From: Blasia pusilla
Lineage: Eukaryota > Marchantiophyta > Marchantiopsida > Blasiales
DNA length: 64,000 nucleotides
Direction: 5' to 3'
NCBI GenBank assembly: GCA_050084515.1
Contig: CM114274.1
Span: 18,414,001-18,478,000 of the forward strand
In this document: piece after piece, positions 1 to 12,716 of the stretch
Numbering within the stretch: position 1 is the stretch's first letter
How the letters are laid out: each line of letters opens with the position of its first letter
Notes under the pieces: generated by a model
The model's input: only the letters and a program-made list of their open reading frames with translations
What the model was told of the DNA's origin: nothing
The model's database searches: none
Translations under genes and position numbers: made by a program

Positions 1-2458
1 CTTTCAAAAACAAATAATGTCGTTCATATAGTCTACAATTCATACAACTTGATGACTATTGAAGAATCTTCTTCAATTCTTCTGAACATTTCATGACATT
101 AATATATTCAATTGAAATAATTCCATGTTTATGCTTCAAAATTATTGCATGACACATAATACTCAGGTTGATGGGCTCATCACCTCTCAACAAAGCATCA
201 TTACCACTAATGCACTATAAATGATAAGAAAATACTCATTCATCCGTCTAGAGCGTTATTTACGATCCTCACTAGTAAGTGATTATGAGTGCAGAGGTTC
301 TAGAATACAAGTTATTCTACAGCCGTTGGATGTGAATTTTTCAACTGTCCATCATCGTCGGATGGATGTGAGATCATTGGATGGATGTGAAATGTGATCC
401 GTAATAAAGCCATCACATCTCTCGATTAATTACTCTCATAGTATTTTTCTTCTCTATGATCGTAATTTTCTCCTATACGTACATAGTATTCTTCTCCATT
501 ACACAAGTTTCTCCTGCCGCATCAGTCTCCCGCTCCCGCCGTATTAGTCTTCTTCTTAGCCCTTAGTTAGTATACTATCCTAAATCAGGGCCCCATATTG
601 GTTGATACCTTTGAAATCTTCCACCACTAATAATTATGAAAGTCCAAACTAAACGATCTAATTGATCCTAATGGGGAGTGTAGTTAATATCCACAAAAAA
701 AGTACATTTCAAAAACTTTTTAAATTACAATACTCAGACTATGCATAGACAATTCAAACATTCCTCATGTACCAAAATTCAAAGTTTGCCTAAATGATTC
801 CACTCCTTATAAACAATAAAGCTTCAATTGTATATCTAGATGTACTAGTCTCACTATATTACTTCATCATTTCAGCTCAATCCTTGTGGCAAATAACAAT
901 AGCCCAGAATAATGTGGGGCTTCAAGACTAGTTCTATTTCACAAGAAGATTGGAAAATAAGACAAAATACAACTGTAGTACCAAGCATAAAAGAGGAACG
1001 CTCTATCTTGAGTTATTTGTAACAATTCTATTTCATAGATAATCTTGCAAGAGTGCATCTAGAATCTTCATACTTTTGAATTAAGGATTCAATCATATTT
1101 TATATATAGAGTAACTTTATATACACATTAAGTTCTTATGTCCATTTTCCCCTTTCAAGTAGTGAAGAATTCCCTTAATTGCTTCCTAATGTTTCTTCGA
1201 TGGGCGTGACATAAACTTACTAACCATTTGTCCTAGCTATATTTTTCTCATTGCATTGTCACTCACGTGGATATATATATGTATATCCTCATCGCTAATT
1301 TGGGGTCAGTTGTGTGGTCTTGGTATCCATGTTGAAAGTATTTTTATATTTGTACGGACCTACCTATATGTTTGTAAGATTTTACAATATTTTTTTAGTG
1401 GGTGTGAACAATGATGAAGATTGTGTAGTGAGGTGCATGGACATATGTGATAGTTGTCACATCATACTTGGTTGATAAATAAAGTTGAATTGTTTTGAGG
1501 TTGTAGGGAGTCAACGAGTTTTTTAGGCATAACTTCATCCTTGGCAATAAAATGACATTGGTTATAGTTCTGTTGCGTAGAGATCATCGTTTGTGATAAT
1601 CATCTATTTTGTTATTTCAAGCCAAAAGACATATTGATCGAGTTCAGAATAACTCAATGATATGTGTTCGCATGTAGCTATTTTAACTACATATTGGAGA
1701 TTTTAAAATCTAGTTTGGCTCTTCAAAAGGATATAAAAGGTGGGAAGATTGCTCTTACTCACCATCTTTCACATGTTGAATTTTAAGGTTTCGTAGGAGT
1801 TTTAGTGTTAGTTCCAGATTTCCTTATGATAGAGGATGGATGAAGCTTGATATCATACATAGATTCAAGAAGGGAATTGGCCATTTGAGCCATTTTTACT
1901 TTGAATTTGTTGTATGCTTTTAGTAGACATGTGTGTGTATTTTTTATGTATTCAGATCTATCAGTGTGTCGGGAAGATTGACCATGTTTTTTGTATGGAT
2001 GTGAATAAAAATGTAGATTATGTAGCAATCTATATGCACATCACAAAAACCTCATAGAAGAGTCCATTAGATGATGTAGATATGTCATGCATGTAGACAT
2101 GCCAAGAGTGACAAGTCTTGCGAGCCACACTCTTATCGGCATGGATGCCAATATAAGATGGATCCTATGAACTTAACATGTTTTCTATGATGAATTGTTG
2201 AGTTGTGGGAAGAGTTTGAAGACCCAAAATCCCCCATGTGTGATTGAATGCTTAATTTTGATGGTCATGCACAACTTGGCCTCAACAAGCTTCATGGAGG
2301 TGTAAATTATTATGTCAATATATTTGAGGTACTAGAATTTTGTAGAGATATGTTCCAAATCATTTCATTTTCCCTTGCATTTATGCAGCTTTCATACTTA
2401 ATACGAATGATTCAATTATATAGATGGATATGTAGGAAGGAGATATGTATGGAAAATT

Positions 2459-2482
2459 ATGGATGGATGGATGGATGGATGG
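2459..2482 (+). repeat. (GGAT)n microsatellite
   Basis: About six perfect tandem copies of the tetranucleotide ATGG/GGAT. It lies in an AT-rich stretch without a supported gene. Confidence 0.9.
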
Positions 2483-5400
2483 AAGTGGAAGCGAGTATGA
2501 TGGTGACAATATTGGGGAGGCTTATGCCATTGTCTTTTACAATTGTGTAATGCCAATAGCTACTCCATTTGGTTAGGGAGGCATGCATTGCAAGTATGGT
2601 ACATTAAATATGGATTTATTTTGTAGAGCAATCAATGCTTATATTGAAGGTTTTGGTTTGGTCGAGTGGTGGATAGTATTACAAAAGAGTACTTGCTTTC
2701 AGGGGAGATTTTCTATCCATTAGAGTTGGTAGGTCCTCTTTATCCTATAGCACTTGTCTTATGCGATAGAGTCAATGATGGTGATGAGAGAGAGCATATA
2801 GAGCATAAATATACTTAACATTATCTACAATCAAATAGTCATGGTTGAGGTAATTTGACAAGGAGAGAGATCGATGCAAGAGTGAAATTGTACGCATAAT
2901 ATTTCCTTGATTCAAGATCTACATGAAAGATATGCTTTTGAGAAGCCTTTGTTAGAGATGATTTGAAAAAATACCCCTCAAAGAGAAATGGGCTCGAGGC
3001 AAAAGGCATTGGATCCTAAGATGATTGGTTGGTCTCATATCCAAGTACGTAAGGATGGCCATGTTAAGATTTCTTACACGTTTTAGCGATTCTTTTCTTT
3101 TGGCGTCTCTTCCAAACTAATCCTTATAGAGGAAAGATTAGGTAGAATTATTTTATTGGAGATGTGAGGAAAGAAAAGGATAATTTTCCCAAAAAGGGCT
3201 TTCATTACTGTTTTTTTTTTTAATTTAGTATGAGAAGGAATGAGAGAGATGGAAATGAATAGGGGAAGGAAAAGGAGAGGGGAAGAGATGAAAATTTAAA
3301 CTTCAATAATGAGGAATTCAATTTTTTCAAAATATTTAATTTCCAATAAGAGAGGAAACTATGAAATTGGAGGGGTAGAAAAAAATGGACACTTTATGGA
3401 GCTTCCATTGATTTTGAGTTTATGCATTTACTCCCAATATTTGATAGGGAAATAAAATAGAAAACATGGGAGTGGAGGAGAGGACAAGTAGTCTAAGATA
3501 GGGTATGGACATACCCCTCTCTATTGCTTTGTATAATGGAGGTTAATAAAGGGTAGAGATTGACAATTAGTTGGAAAGGCCCTATATTTTGTAATTTTTG
3601 TTATGGCCCCAAATATATTGAGATTTTTTAAATAAAAGTTTGTAGTTGTGCCACAACATGAACACTCGTTTGATCGGAGTATGCTCTCACACCTCCATCG
3701 TTACAATGGACTCTAAAAATATTAGTTTTTTATATTTTAGCACTCTAGTACTTATTGAGAGGGGTGGGGAAAAGGGCCGCACACTAGTTGAATAGGGCGT
3801 ACGGAATTAGAGGGAATCCATTCCTCGCTCTAGAAGGATCTAACTAGATGGATCATCTTTGGTAGGTCCCTCTCTCCCAAGACATCATAAAGATGAATAC
3901 ATACGAGTTTGTCATGTTTCTATCAAGAAAAAAAAAGATACCTTGATTTGTAACTTCTTCAAATTATTTGTCCTCTACTTTTTGCATTATCTCATGTGTA
4001 GAAAAAAATGTTATAAATTGCAACGAGAGGAAAAGGGGCCACAATCCACACCTGATAAGGTGAAATGAATTATGAAAACATGCTCATCATGCATCCTAAG
4101 GAGCCCCCAAGAAGCCTCCTTGTGAGTTATAACTATGTGTCTCTTGTGAGAGCCACTTCATAGCCAAATATGTTAGGGTTGCTCGCATAGACAAGTATGT
4201 TAGGGTTCCTCAAAGGAATGAAGCATTCATAAACTGATTATGGTAATATTATGATGGGAGTATTGTAGTAACACACGAGGTCGCACCTAGGGACGTGCTT
4301 GGTGTAGGTTACAACAATTTGCCTTAGCTTTGGAAAGAGGATTTTCTCCTCTTTACGCTCATAAAATTTAGATTCTTGTTCTAATAAAATAATTTCCACA
4401 CATATATGTTTCTAACAAGAAATTTTCACCTTAAAAAGGATATTTGAATGGTCCTAGTAATATAACGCTCTAAAGGAGGATTCTTCTGGGAATCCATGAA
4501 CGACTCTCGTCCAATAGTTCGTATGGTCTTATCCCAAGGTAAGTAGTTCTTGGGACTAATGTCAGACAAGGTCTAACATTCTAATATTCTTATTGGGAGA
4601 ATAATATTTTGGATTATAAAAATCCCTTCCAATTAAGAGCAATATTAAAGACAAAACATTATAAGAGGACAAGAAACAATTGACTATGATTGTGTCACTG
4701 TGGTAAAGGTCACAAATTCCATCATAAGGGTAGTAGTATGCACTAGTTGTTAGAAACAAATTCTAGAATTTTATCATAAGAGAAAAACCCTTATAAGAGA
4801 TGTCCACCTTCGAAAAAGGTACTTTTTCTCCATGAGGAGAGAAAAAAAATAAACGTGAATAAGGAGCCCCGCGAGGAGATGTCACGTATATAACCGGGGT
4901 TTGAGTTGCATGTCATGGAAAGTGCCTACTCGAATTATAGGTAGAGGCCTATGGCATTTGATAATACTTTCTCTCATGATTGTCTCATATGATTGGACAA
5001 AATCCACATGTGAAAGTTTTATCATGTGCTTTTTGAATGTTTTTGGAAAGATTGTGCAAGCACAAAAAGAGAAAGTGGGGAGGGGATGGTACAGGGGTTT
5101 TTTTGGGCTGGTTAGTGGGGTTTGGGATGTTGAGGTTTGAGGAGATCAGGCTTTTGACATGATTTCCACTATCCCATGATATATTTCAAATTGAAATAAT
5201 TTTTTCTTAATGGGGCTTTCCCGAAGTTTTTGGTTTTCAATCATCATTATTATTGATTCTTTCAACGGTCCATTTGTTTTAGTCACGGCCATATTTTGTT
5301 ACTTTCAACGTTCGGGAGTATTTCCAAGTAACTTTATACGTTAAAAAAAATCAGCTGGAAATAATAATGGTAAAGAATAACATGAAACTCCAAAATCTAT

Positions 5401-8323
5401 ACTATTAACAAAACATGGGGTTTACCATGTCTGGAGAGGAAGAAACAAAGAAAAGGGTGCAGTCTATAAGAAGCGAAGCCTGCAATAAAATTAATTCTCC
5501 GTAAGGGATCCTAAAAATAAGGGTAAGGACCTAGTTTGGCTTCTTTATTTATGACAGTAAGAGACCCTAAAAATATGGGATGGTATGCTTTTACTTCGTG
5601 GTGTGATTGGTTGATTGATCTATCTTATTTTATTTGATTTTGTGTGGGAGGAAGGGGTACTCTATGCTCGGCGTAGCACACCTATTTATAATAAAAAAAT
5701 TACTAGCTTAATAAAAAAATATTGGATCATTTAACCTAATGGATTCACTATCATTGTTTTTCTTTTCGCTATCGGCTCTAATCTAAATCAAGAATACATC
5801 AAGCCGTGTTTCATTGTTGGCCAAAGAGGCTGTACACATGTTCTTGCCACATTGGTTTTGTGCTCTTATGTTACAAGTGTCATTATAAGAGGGCAAGGGC
5901 TATCATATCCACACATATATGTCTGATAGTTATGATTGTAACTTTTGTACAAGTAGGAAGCCTGTTATAGTTTCCACAACCATCCAAAGTTGGAGACAAA
6001 GGAGTTGGAATTGTGGTATGAGGGAAAGTTTGAGTCTTGGCACAAGGAAAGTTAGAGGTTTTGCAGAGGTTTTGTGGAGGGGCAAGCTCAAGGTGACTTT
6101 CAAAATTGATCCCTCTACTATCATTTTTACTCTCTCGTGGATGGTCCTTTATGTTATGTAGTTGAGGCTCTTGTGTAGTCGATGTTGCTTGCAACGCACG
6201 AGCCCCATATTTGTCAACAAACAAGGCTTTGTGACGAGATGCTCACTAAATATGAGAAATCGCCATGAGAATCCCTGCGCCACGGTCTCTACGCGTTAAG
6301 ATTGCCGCAATTTTAGGGATGGCTTTAATTAGATTCTTCTCTTCCGACTTCTGGTGTTATGTTCATTGAACCAAGGTTTCTTAGTTTAGACTTATGAGAT
6401 ACAGAGAGATCTCTGAATCTGCTGACAGCCAAGAATGAGACTTTGTGTTTAGATTGCTGGTTTTCTTAATGTGATGTGCAATCGACCTTTAGTTGAGATT
6501 GGGGCACAAGAAAAAATTGAATACAAAGTTCAAGCATTTCTTTGTTTTTACGCATGACAACGCTCCTAGCAAGAGCAAGACATGAAGAATGTTTAGATCT
6601 AAACTTGATAATGTGTCCACACATGGGGCCACAATGTGGATCCACTTGGGATTTGTACAAATCTTCTATTAGTTTCTGCCAATATGCTTGTGCACAAACT
6701 AGCCCTGCATATTTTGTCACTTTTGGCCAATCTTGACGTCATGGAAATCTAGATATGAGATCTAATTGGAAATCTGGAAATCCAAAGTAGCTCATACTGA
6801 ATCGATATCGACGGATGTAGGAGCCTTGAACGTGAAGAATGTCGATTTATCATAACTCTGACGTCAAATGTAGAGAAGTTGGAGTCAAACCTTCACTCAT
6901 GTCTCTTGGATAGGTTGACATTGTAGATCAATCTATGGTTAGAATTTCTCTTTGATCAATCTATGGATCAGCGAAGACTCAGGTTAGTCGTATGGAATGT
7001 AGAGCGGTTGTTAAGAAAACAGTCTCTCTTGCCGACTTCCAATCTAGCATGTACTCATTCTATTCAACAACAAGCCATGGATGACTTCCAAATCAATCTC
7101 TCAAGATCCTAAGCCATAAGCCAATTTTTTATATTCTGCAGTAGAGAGACTTCGGATTTTTGTGGATGGGAAGTGTCTCACTTAAGCAAGAGTCTAGTTG
7201 CATATGGATGGCTAGATTTTTTTGCAGAGATACTAGGAAGTTCTATGATTTGTGATTTAAATGACTTATGTTTTTCGGTTCCTTTTCGTAGTTTTTCCCC
7301 ATTAGTCGTAAGGATTAAGAGATTTCAAGTCGTGTATTGTGTTATTGGATCTCGAGAGTCGAGCGATTATTCTTCCTGAAAGAGAGCCCGAGGGAGAGGG
7401 AGAGAGTCCTCTTTGACGCTTTTGATAGGAGTTGCCAAAATTTAGGAAATTTGAACTCCTTGAGAGGCGAGAAAGAGCGAATGGTGGAATTCAACATGTT
7501 GATGGCAATGAAAGGAGAAAGGTTGCCGAAATGTTATAAATCCCCCAAGAGGAGAGGATGAGAGTCCAACTAGCCCTCCTTACGGTGCAGTCTATTAAGT
7601 CTTGACTAAAGCTGCCATGAGCAGAGGCGTGAATCTATTCGTCTTTTCCATCTACATTGCTCTATGTCTCATATGCCCCTTGGCATATTTCTCCGAAAAG
7701 AAACTCCGCACATTGTTAACAACTCCTACATATCTCTTAATTTTTTTGTTTATCATTGTTAAATTTGATGGCGGTGCATTGCACGCGCATTCTTACTAGT
7801 ATATAGTTTAATCCTGCTAAAATAACACAGTAATCCACGGTACTTCACTAGGTTTTTAAAAAAATCCTCTAAGATAAACACGAAAAATATGCAAAATCAT
7901 CATTAAAACCATCATACTTGCGAACTAGAGGTTAATAGGACAAATAAGGCAAAAGAAGAAGAAGGATGCTTCTAAAAACAAGAAACCCATGATCTCTATC
8001 TTTGCAAGTTGCTTACTATTCTCTCTAATGGCTTGATTTATGAACCGATTTTCAAATACTATATACAAAGAAGTACTCTCCTAACCAGCAATTTTTTCCA
8101 GGAAACTTCAAACGATATGGAAATTATGAGTTTGACTGGCTAGCTTTAGCCGTAAACTCCGGATCTCCCTAGTTACCACCCCAAGTATATAATCCTCACA
8201 CTTCTAGAAATTTCCCATCTTGACTTAGATATGACTCATGAAAAGTGCATTAAAATCACGAACATTCATTTAATCCCATGCTCTGACAAATACCAAGTTC
8301 TCTTCCTAAGGAAAACTCCAAAT

Positions 8324-8343
8324 AAAGAAGAAGAAGAAGAAAA
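8324..8343 (+). repeat. (AAG)n microsatellite
   Basis: A run of AAG trinucleotides, followed directly by a short (GT)n tract. No gene is associated with it. Confidence 0.85.
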
Positions 8344-9560
8344 GTGTGTGTGTAGGAGTCACGATATAAGTTCTTATGCAAGTTGGTCAATTATCAGTTA
8401 ATGCAAAGATTGACACCCAACTTGTGGGGACTACAAGATTTTGTCACATGCAAACTATGTATAAGAAATCATTTTGTAGGTTCAGAGGTTCCCAATGAGC
8501 ATAAAGTATGAAATATTTCATCTCTTCTATTTTGTCTAATTGGATAGAAAAGAGGTTAAAGTAATTATTTTTATTAAATTTAAAGTTTTAAATTAGTATT
8601 TTAAGGTTTAAAAATAAAAAAAAATTTCAAGTTAGTTTTAGAAAGTAAATCACACATTATGTTTGAAAATGAGAAAATCTGATATTAAAATAGTGGGAAA
8701 TTTTTTTAAAAATTTATGAAAATTATTTCAAAAATTATTTATTTTATCTTTGAGGGATTAACAAAGAAAATTTTGAAACAATTTTTGGATAAAAATGAGT
8801 GACTTTCCTTTACTAAGCGAGAGATGGAGGTTGGAAAATAATGATAACTAATTTATTTTTAAATTAAGAATGGAAAATATGAAAAAAATTTAAATTTTAA
8901 AAATTAGAATCTCTTGATTATTTTTATATTGATTTTTTTAAATATTTATTTATTAACTCTATAATTAATTATGTGTCAAAATTTAATTTCTTCATTATAT
9001 TTTCCATTTGTAACCTATTTTCATTTCTGTTCATCTAACGGGCAAAACATTACTAGTATCCTATAAGAACTTACGATCATATTACTTACCGAGTCAAAAT
9101 AGACTACTATGATGGTTATTGTCAAACTTTGGGTGCACAACGACTTTTCCATATCCGTCTTTAACAAAAGAATATCTATACTATTTAAATCAAGGAAAAA
9201 GAAATCTCTATCCACATATTAAAAAAAAGAGATTTGTTCCTATCCATGTATCATCTTTAAAATAGATTTGTCATGATTTACATCCATATTCATCATGGAT
9301 GTACCTTTTATCAAGGTATAAGGTATATCCTTTGCTCTAGGGATGTTAGAAATGATAGTTTAAGAAGCCTTGCGTTACAAACCACAACCTCGGCCTTAAA
9401 TGCTCCAAGTCACCTCTGTGTGTCCAGCCGGGTGCCTATGGCATTCGCGGGTGTCACCCGTGAATGTCAAATATCAGAGCGATCACGGTGGCACCCAACA
9501 CCGATATCCATTCAGCGTTACACGGGTTTCCCCATGAAGCGCCTGACGCGTCGGCGCGTA

Positions 9561-9700
9561 GGCATTCTCCATCACATGAGATTGTGCATCACGCGCGATG
9601 GTGCATGCATCCATGTAGCCTCCCATGTAGGCATTCTCCATGATGCCCTCATGGCATGAGAATGGTGCATGTGGAGATGATGCATGCATGCATTCTCCAT
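9561..9700 (+). repeat. Three spaced copies of an 11-bp word in a CATG-rich stretch
   Basis: The word GCATTCTCCAT occurs at 9562, 9631 and 9690, spaced 69 and 59 bp. It is embedded in sequence rich in ATGCATGC and CATG palindromes. The stretch looks like a degenerate tandem or fold-back repeat. No coding function is supported. Confidence 0.6.
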
Positions 9701-9889
9701 GACGTCGCCAAGGCAGACGGTTGGAGCTTTGAATATGAAATTGCAATTTTTGGTGGGGCGCCTATTTTAGGCGGGATAACCCAAAGGTTCATGAGGCTAT
9801 TTACAGTAAATGTCCAAAACTACCTCATTCCCTCGTTTGCTTCTATTTGTTAGCGTATCGGTCGGACTATCGAGCCGCGTCTTAGCCGT

Positions 9890-9985
9890 GCCTCGTGTTT
9901 TGAGTGCGTTTGGTGGAGCTTTTTGGGGAGCGCCCCCGCCTCGTGTTTTGGCTACGTTTGGTGGTGAGTGTTTAGTGGTGCGCCT
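9890..9985 (+). repeat. Two-copy 48-bp tandem duplication
   Basis: Two adjacent diverged units begin at 9890 and 9938. Both open with GCCTCGTGTTTTG and contain CGTTTGGTGG at matching positions. The two units lie on the same strand. Confidence 0.65.
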
Positions 9986-10401
9986 ACATTCTTTTCCAAG
10001 ATATTTGAATGGCTTCCTCTGTATTATCCGTTGATTATGGATTACCGCATTCTTTAGAGTTATGTATAATCTAGCCACCTATTATGGTAACATGAGACTC
10101 ATCATTCCGGTTTGCCCAATCTCTCCTTCTTCGTATTGCCTATGGATTAACTCAAAATACCTTGTTGCTTATGGATTGCTTGTGGAGACTCATCATTATC
10201 CCGTGACTTTCTATATTATCTCATTGTTCGTATTCATTTGTAGGCTTGTATTGTTGCCGTTCCCCTCCTTCCTCGTGTTGCTCATGGATTACCGTATTCT
10301 TTGGATTGTTTAGCCCTCATGATTGACATTTTTTTGCGGATTAGCTACAGTTAACTTATTTACAAGAGCGACTTACAATAAACAACCATGTCAAGGAGAA
10401 T

Positions 10402-10769
10402 GTGCATGCTATTATGAATTCAAGTGGAAGTAGCCTGCCTCGTAAGCGTGTGTATAAATTACCTCCAAACTACAAGAACTACGTATCTTGGAAAAGAGGA
10501 ACATACTCTCCTCATCCTTGCGAATGGGATCGAATGGTGGCTTGGAGCGCAAAGATTATGATTATTATCATCGGAATGTCTGTATGTCCAATTTGTACAA
10601 CACCCTCTTATCCACAGTCTGTGTCCTCCAAGACCTTCTTGCATTTGATGTAATACCTTCTGGAGAAGATGATGTCGGATCCATTCTTGACAAGGAACCA
10701 CTATCAAAGCTTGCCAAATTGGTCAAGAATATAGAGGAACTCAGGAGGACACATCACATGCGACTATGA
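10402..10769 (+). pseudogene. Unclassified ORF relic, copy 1
   Basis: Two overlapping frames read as one decayed protein. The first part (10402 to about 10560) contains LPPNYKNYVSWKRGT. A frame change near 10550 leads into a second part with YYHRNVCMSNLYNTLL, ending in a charged Leu/Lys/Glu-rich tail (LSKLAKLVKNIEELRR) and a stop at 10767. I do not recognise the family. It is supported as former coding sequence because a second copy at 11.7 kb preserves the central peptide. Both copies lie on the far side of the MULE transposase, so an accessory transposon protein is possible but unproven. Confidence 0.4.
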
Positions 10770-11734
10770 TGCTACTCTATTTTGCAAAGGAGTTTGTCAG
10801 GAAGTATCGAGCTATAAAAAGATGTTGATCCTGTGTTGACCCAACATGGACGTCCATGACATTTTTGTCCAGAGTGCAAGTTCCAATCTTACTATTGGCA
10901 CATGCAACGCTACGGACTATTGCACATCCTCGAAGGAATTTTAGGTGAGTGCTATGGACCATTGCACATCCTCGGAGGAAATTTACCTTAGTAGTAATGT
11001 ATTAAATAAGAACTTATATCTGAGTACTAATGTTTTGTGTAAGAAAAGCAAATTACTATTTCATGAAACCGTTATAGACTTCTTAGTGAAGTTGGGATAA
11101 TTCCACTTCGAAGTAGGAATGGTCATCCATTAGCCTCAATATAAGGATTTTGAATGTCATAGTTTGGTGTCTACATGATTTTTTTAAATATTTGCAATGA
11201 TGATAGCAAGGTCTGCCATGAGTTCCATCATCATTGCAAATATACAAAAAATTGAGAATGCCCTACCATTGTTTCACGCCTGTTAATGTGCTGCGATTGA
11301 CAATGAGAATCACACAGACAGTTTACAAGAAGGTCAACCATTCAACCAGATTAGAATTGCAGCAGAAAAACATATGAGCCAGCAGACCGTAGGGTTGCCA
11401 TCATGTCAAAACTCAATGTGGAAATAGCGCATGTAAAATTCAAGAGACAAAGCAAGAAGAAATAGGAGAAAAACAATAATTTCTTTATTTTAGTGCCACA
11501 ATGTACAATAAGTACAAAAAGGCGTAAAATATAGGTGTACCATAACAGGTCTCAAGAATAAGGCAAAATAATCACTAGGGACGGCATATGAATACTGTGA
11601 ATTGTGTCCACCGCCTCCTCAGTTCATACTATCCGACAATGTCCCCTTGACATTAAGCCAACGTTAACGTGAGACTTGCATTCAACATGGCTATGCTCGC
11701 ATGGTATGAACTGGCACATACAACTCTAATCCAA
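10770..11734. other. Spacer between two copies of an unclassified ORF
   Basis: No open frame of note and no recognisable motif. It separates the two related ORF relics and may be the remainder of the same repeat unit. Confidence 0.4.
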
Positions 11735-11960
11735 GGGAAACCGATTGATTGAAACGATGGAGTGAAGAGCAAGATGGTTATTACCTCAGGAATGTTTGCA
11801 TTTCCAATCTTTATAACACTGTAGTGTCATATGTCCGCGTTACACAAGATGTGGTTGCTAGATAGGGAGCCACCAGAATGGAAGAAATACTATCATTGTA
11901 TCAATGAGCAAGAGAAAGGGTTCATTATGCCAAGAGCTTGCACACCACAATTGAATCTCT
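11735..11960 (+). pseudogene. Unclassified ORF relic, copy 2
   Basis: In one forward frame this reads YYLRNVCISNLYNTVV followed by VTQDVVA. It aligns without gaps to YYHRNVCMSNLYNTLL and VLQDLLA of the copy near 10.56 kb. Stops occur on both sides. Differences fall often at third codon positions (for example TGTCTGTATGTCC against TGTTTGCATTTCC), as expected if both descend from a translated ancestor. Family unknown. Confidence 0.4.
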
Positions 11961-12716
11961 ATTGGCTGAAACACACTACCACTTAAAAATGGACACAACC
12001 ATTGCAAAATTAATGAATGGAAGTTGGAATTGGAGAAGACTTTATTTCACAGAAATAAAATAAAAAGGTAGAGACCCTAATGCGTTGCTCTTTATTTCAT
12101 AGAAATTGGATAAATGTTTATATTCTAGTAAAGAATCTTAATAAACAAGTGTAGAAAAAGGATCATAGTATACAAAGGTAGATACCGATTTCGGAATGTT
12201 TTCCACCATGGCGGGGCACTTTAGAGTAAACTTTCACATCCTCTCCCCGCTACTCCACCATGTGGATACGCATGTGGAATCCATGCTATATCATCGTATG
12301 GATACACTAGTATGGCGAAAGGCAACGACATCATGCATTAAGCTTATATTTTTTCACATTCCAAGATGTTACATTAAAATCATTCATTTTATAGGACTAG
12401 ACCAGGAAAATCAGCGCAATTCTTCCTGCTTCAATGTAAGAGACATCAATCATGGAACATAACTCCCAGAGGTAATGTAAGAGATGCTCATAGATGCAAG
12501 AACCCAGATATACAAACTTCTCACATATAAGACTCATTCAATGATACGTGAAGATATATACAAAACCACGCAGTTTAGTCTTATAAGGTACATAATCAAA
12601 AATTTCCTTTAGTGACACAAACCCCATGATCCTCGCTCATATGTTCCAGAAGAAGATTTTCATATTGGTACTTCAGGAGTCTTCACAGGTCCAGAAGCTT
12701 CTATCACTAACATCAA
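11961..12716. other. No gene seen
   Basis: AT-rich sequence with only short open frames. It lies downstream of the 3' end of the minus-strand MULE relic. No terminal inverted repeat could be recognised by eye. Confidence 0.4.

Larger units (their letters stand above)
1..9270. other. AT-rich intergenic sequence, no gene recognised
   Basis: I see no coding region that I can support. The open frames are short, many begin at non-ATG codons, and none carries a motif I recognise. Composition is AT-rich with several homopolymer tracts. The stretch 8.5-9.0 kb is especially AT-rich. It may contain strongly decayed repeats, but no terminal repeat, transposase or reverse-transcriptase motif is visible. 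Confidence 0.5.
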
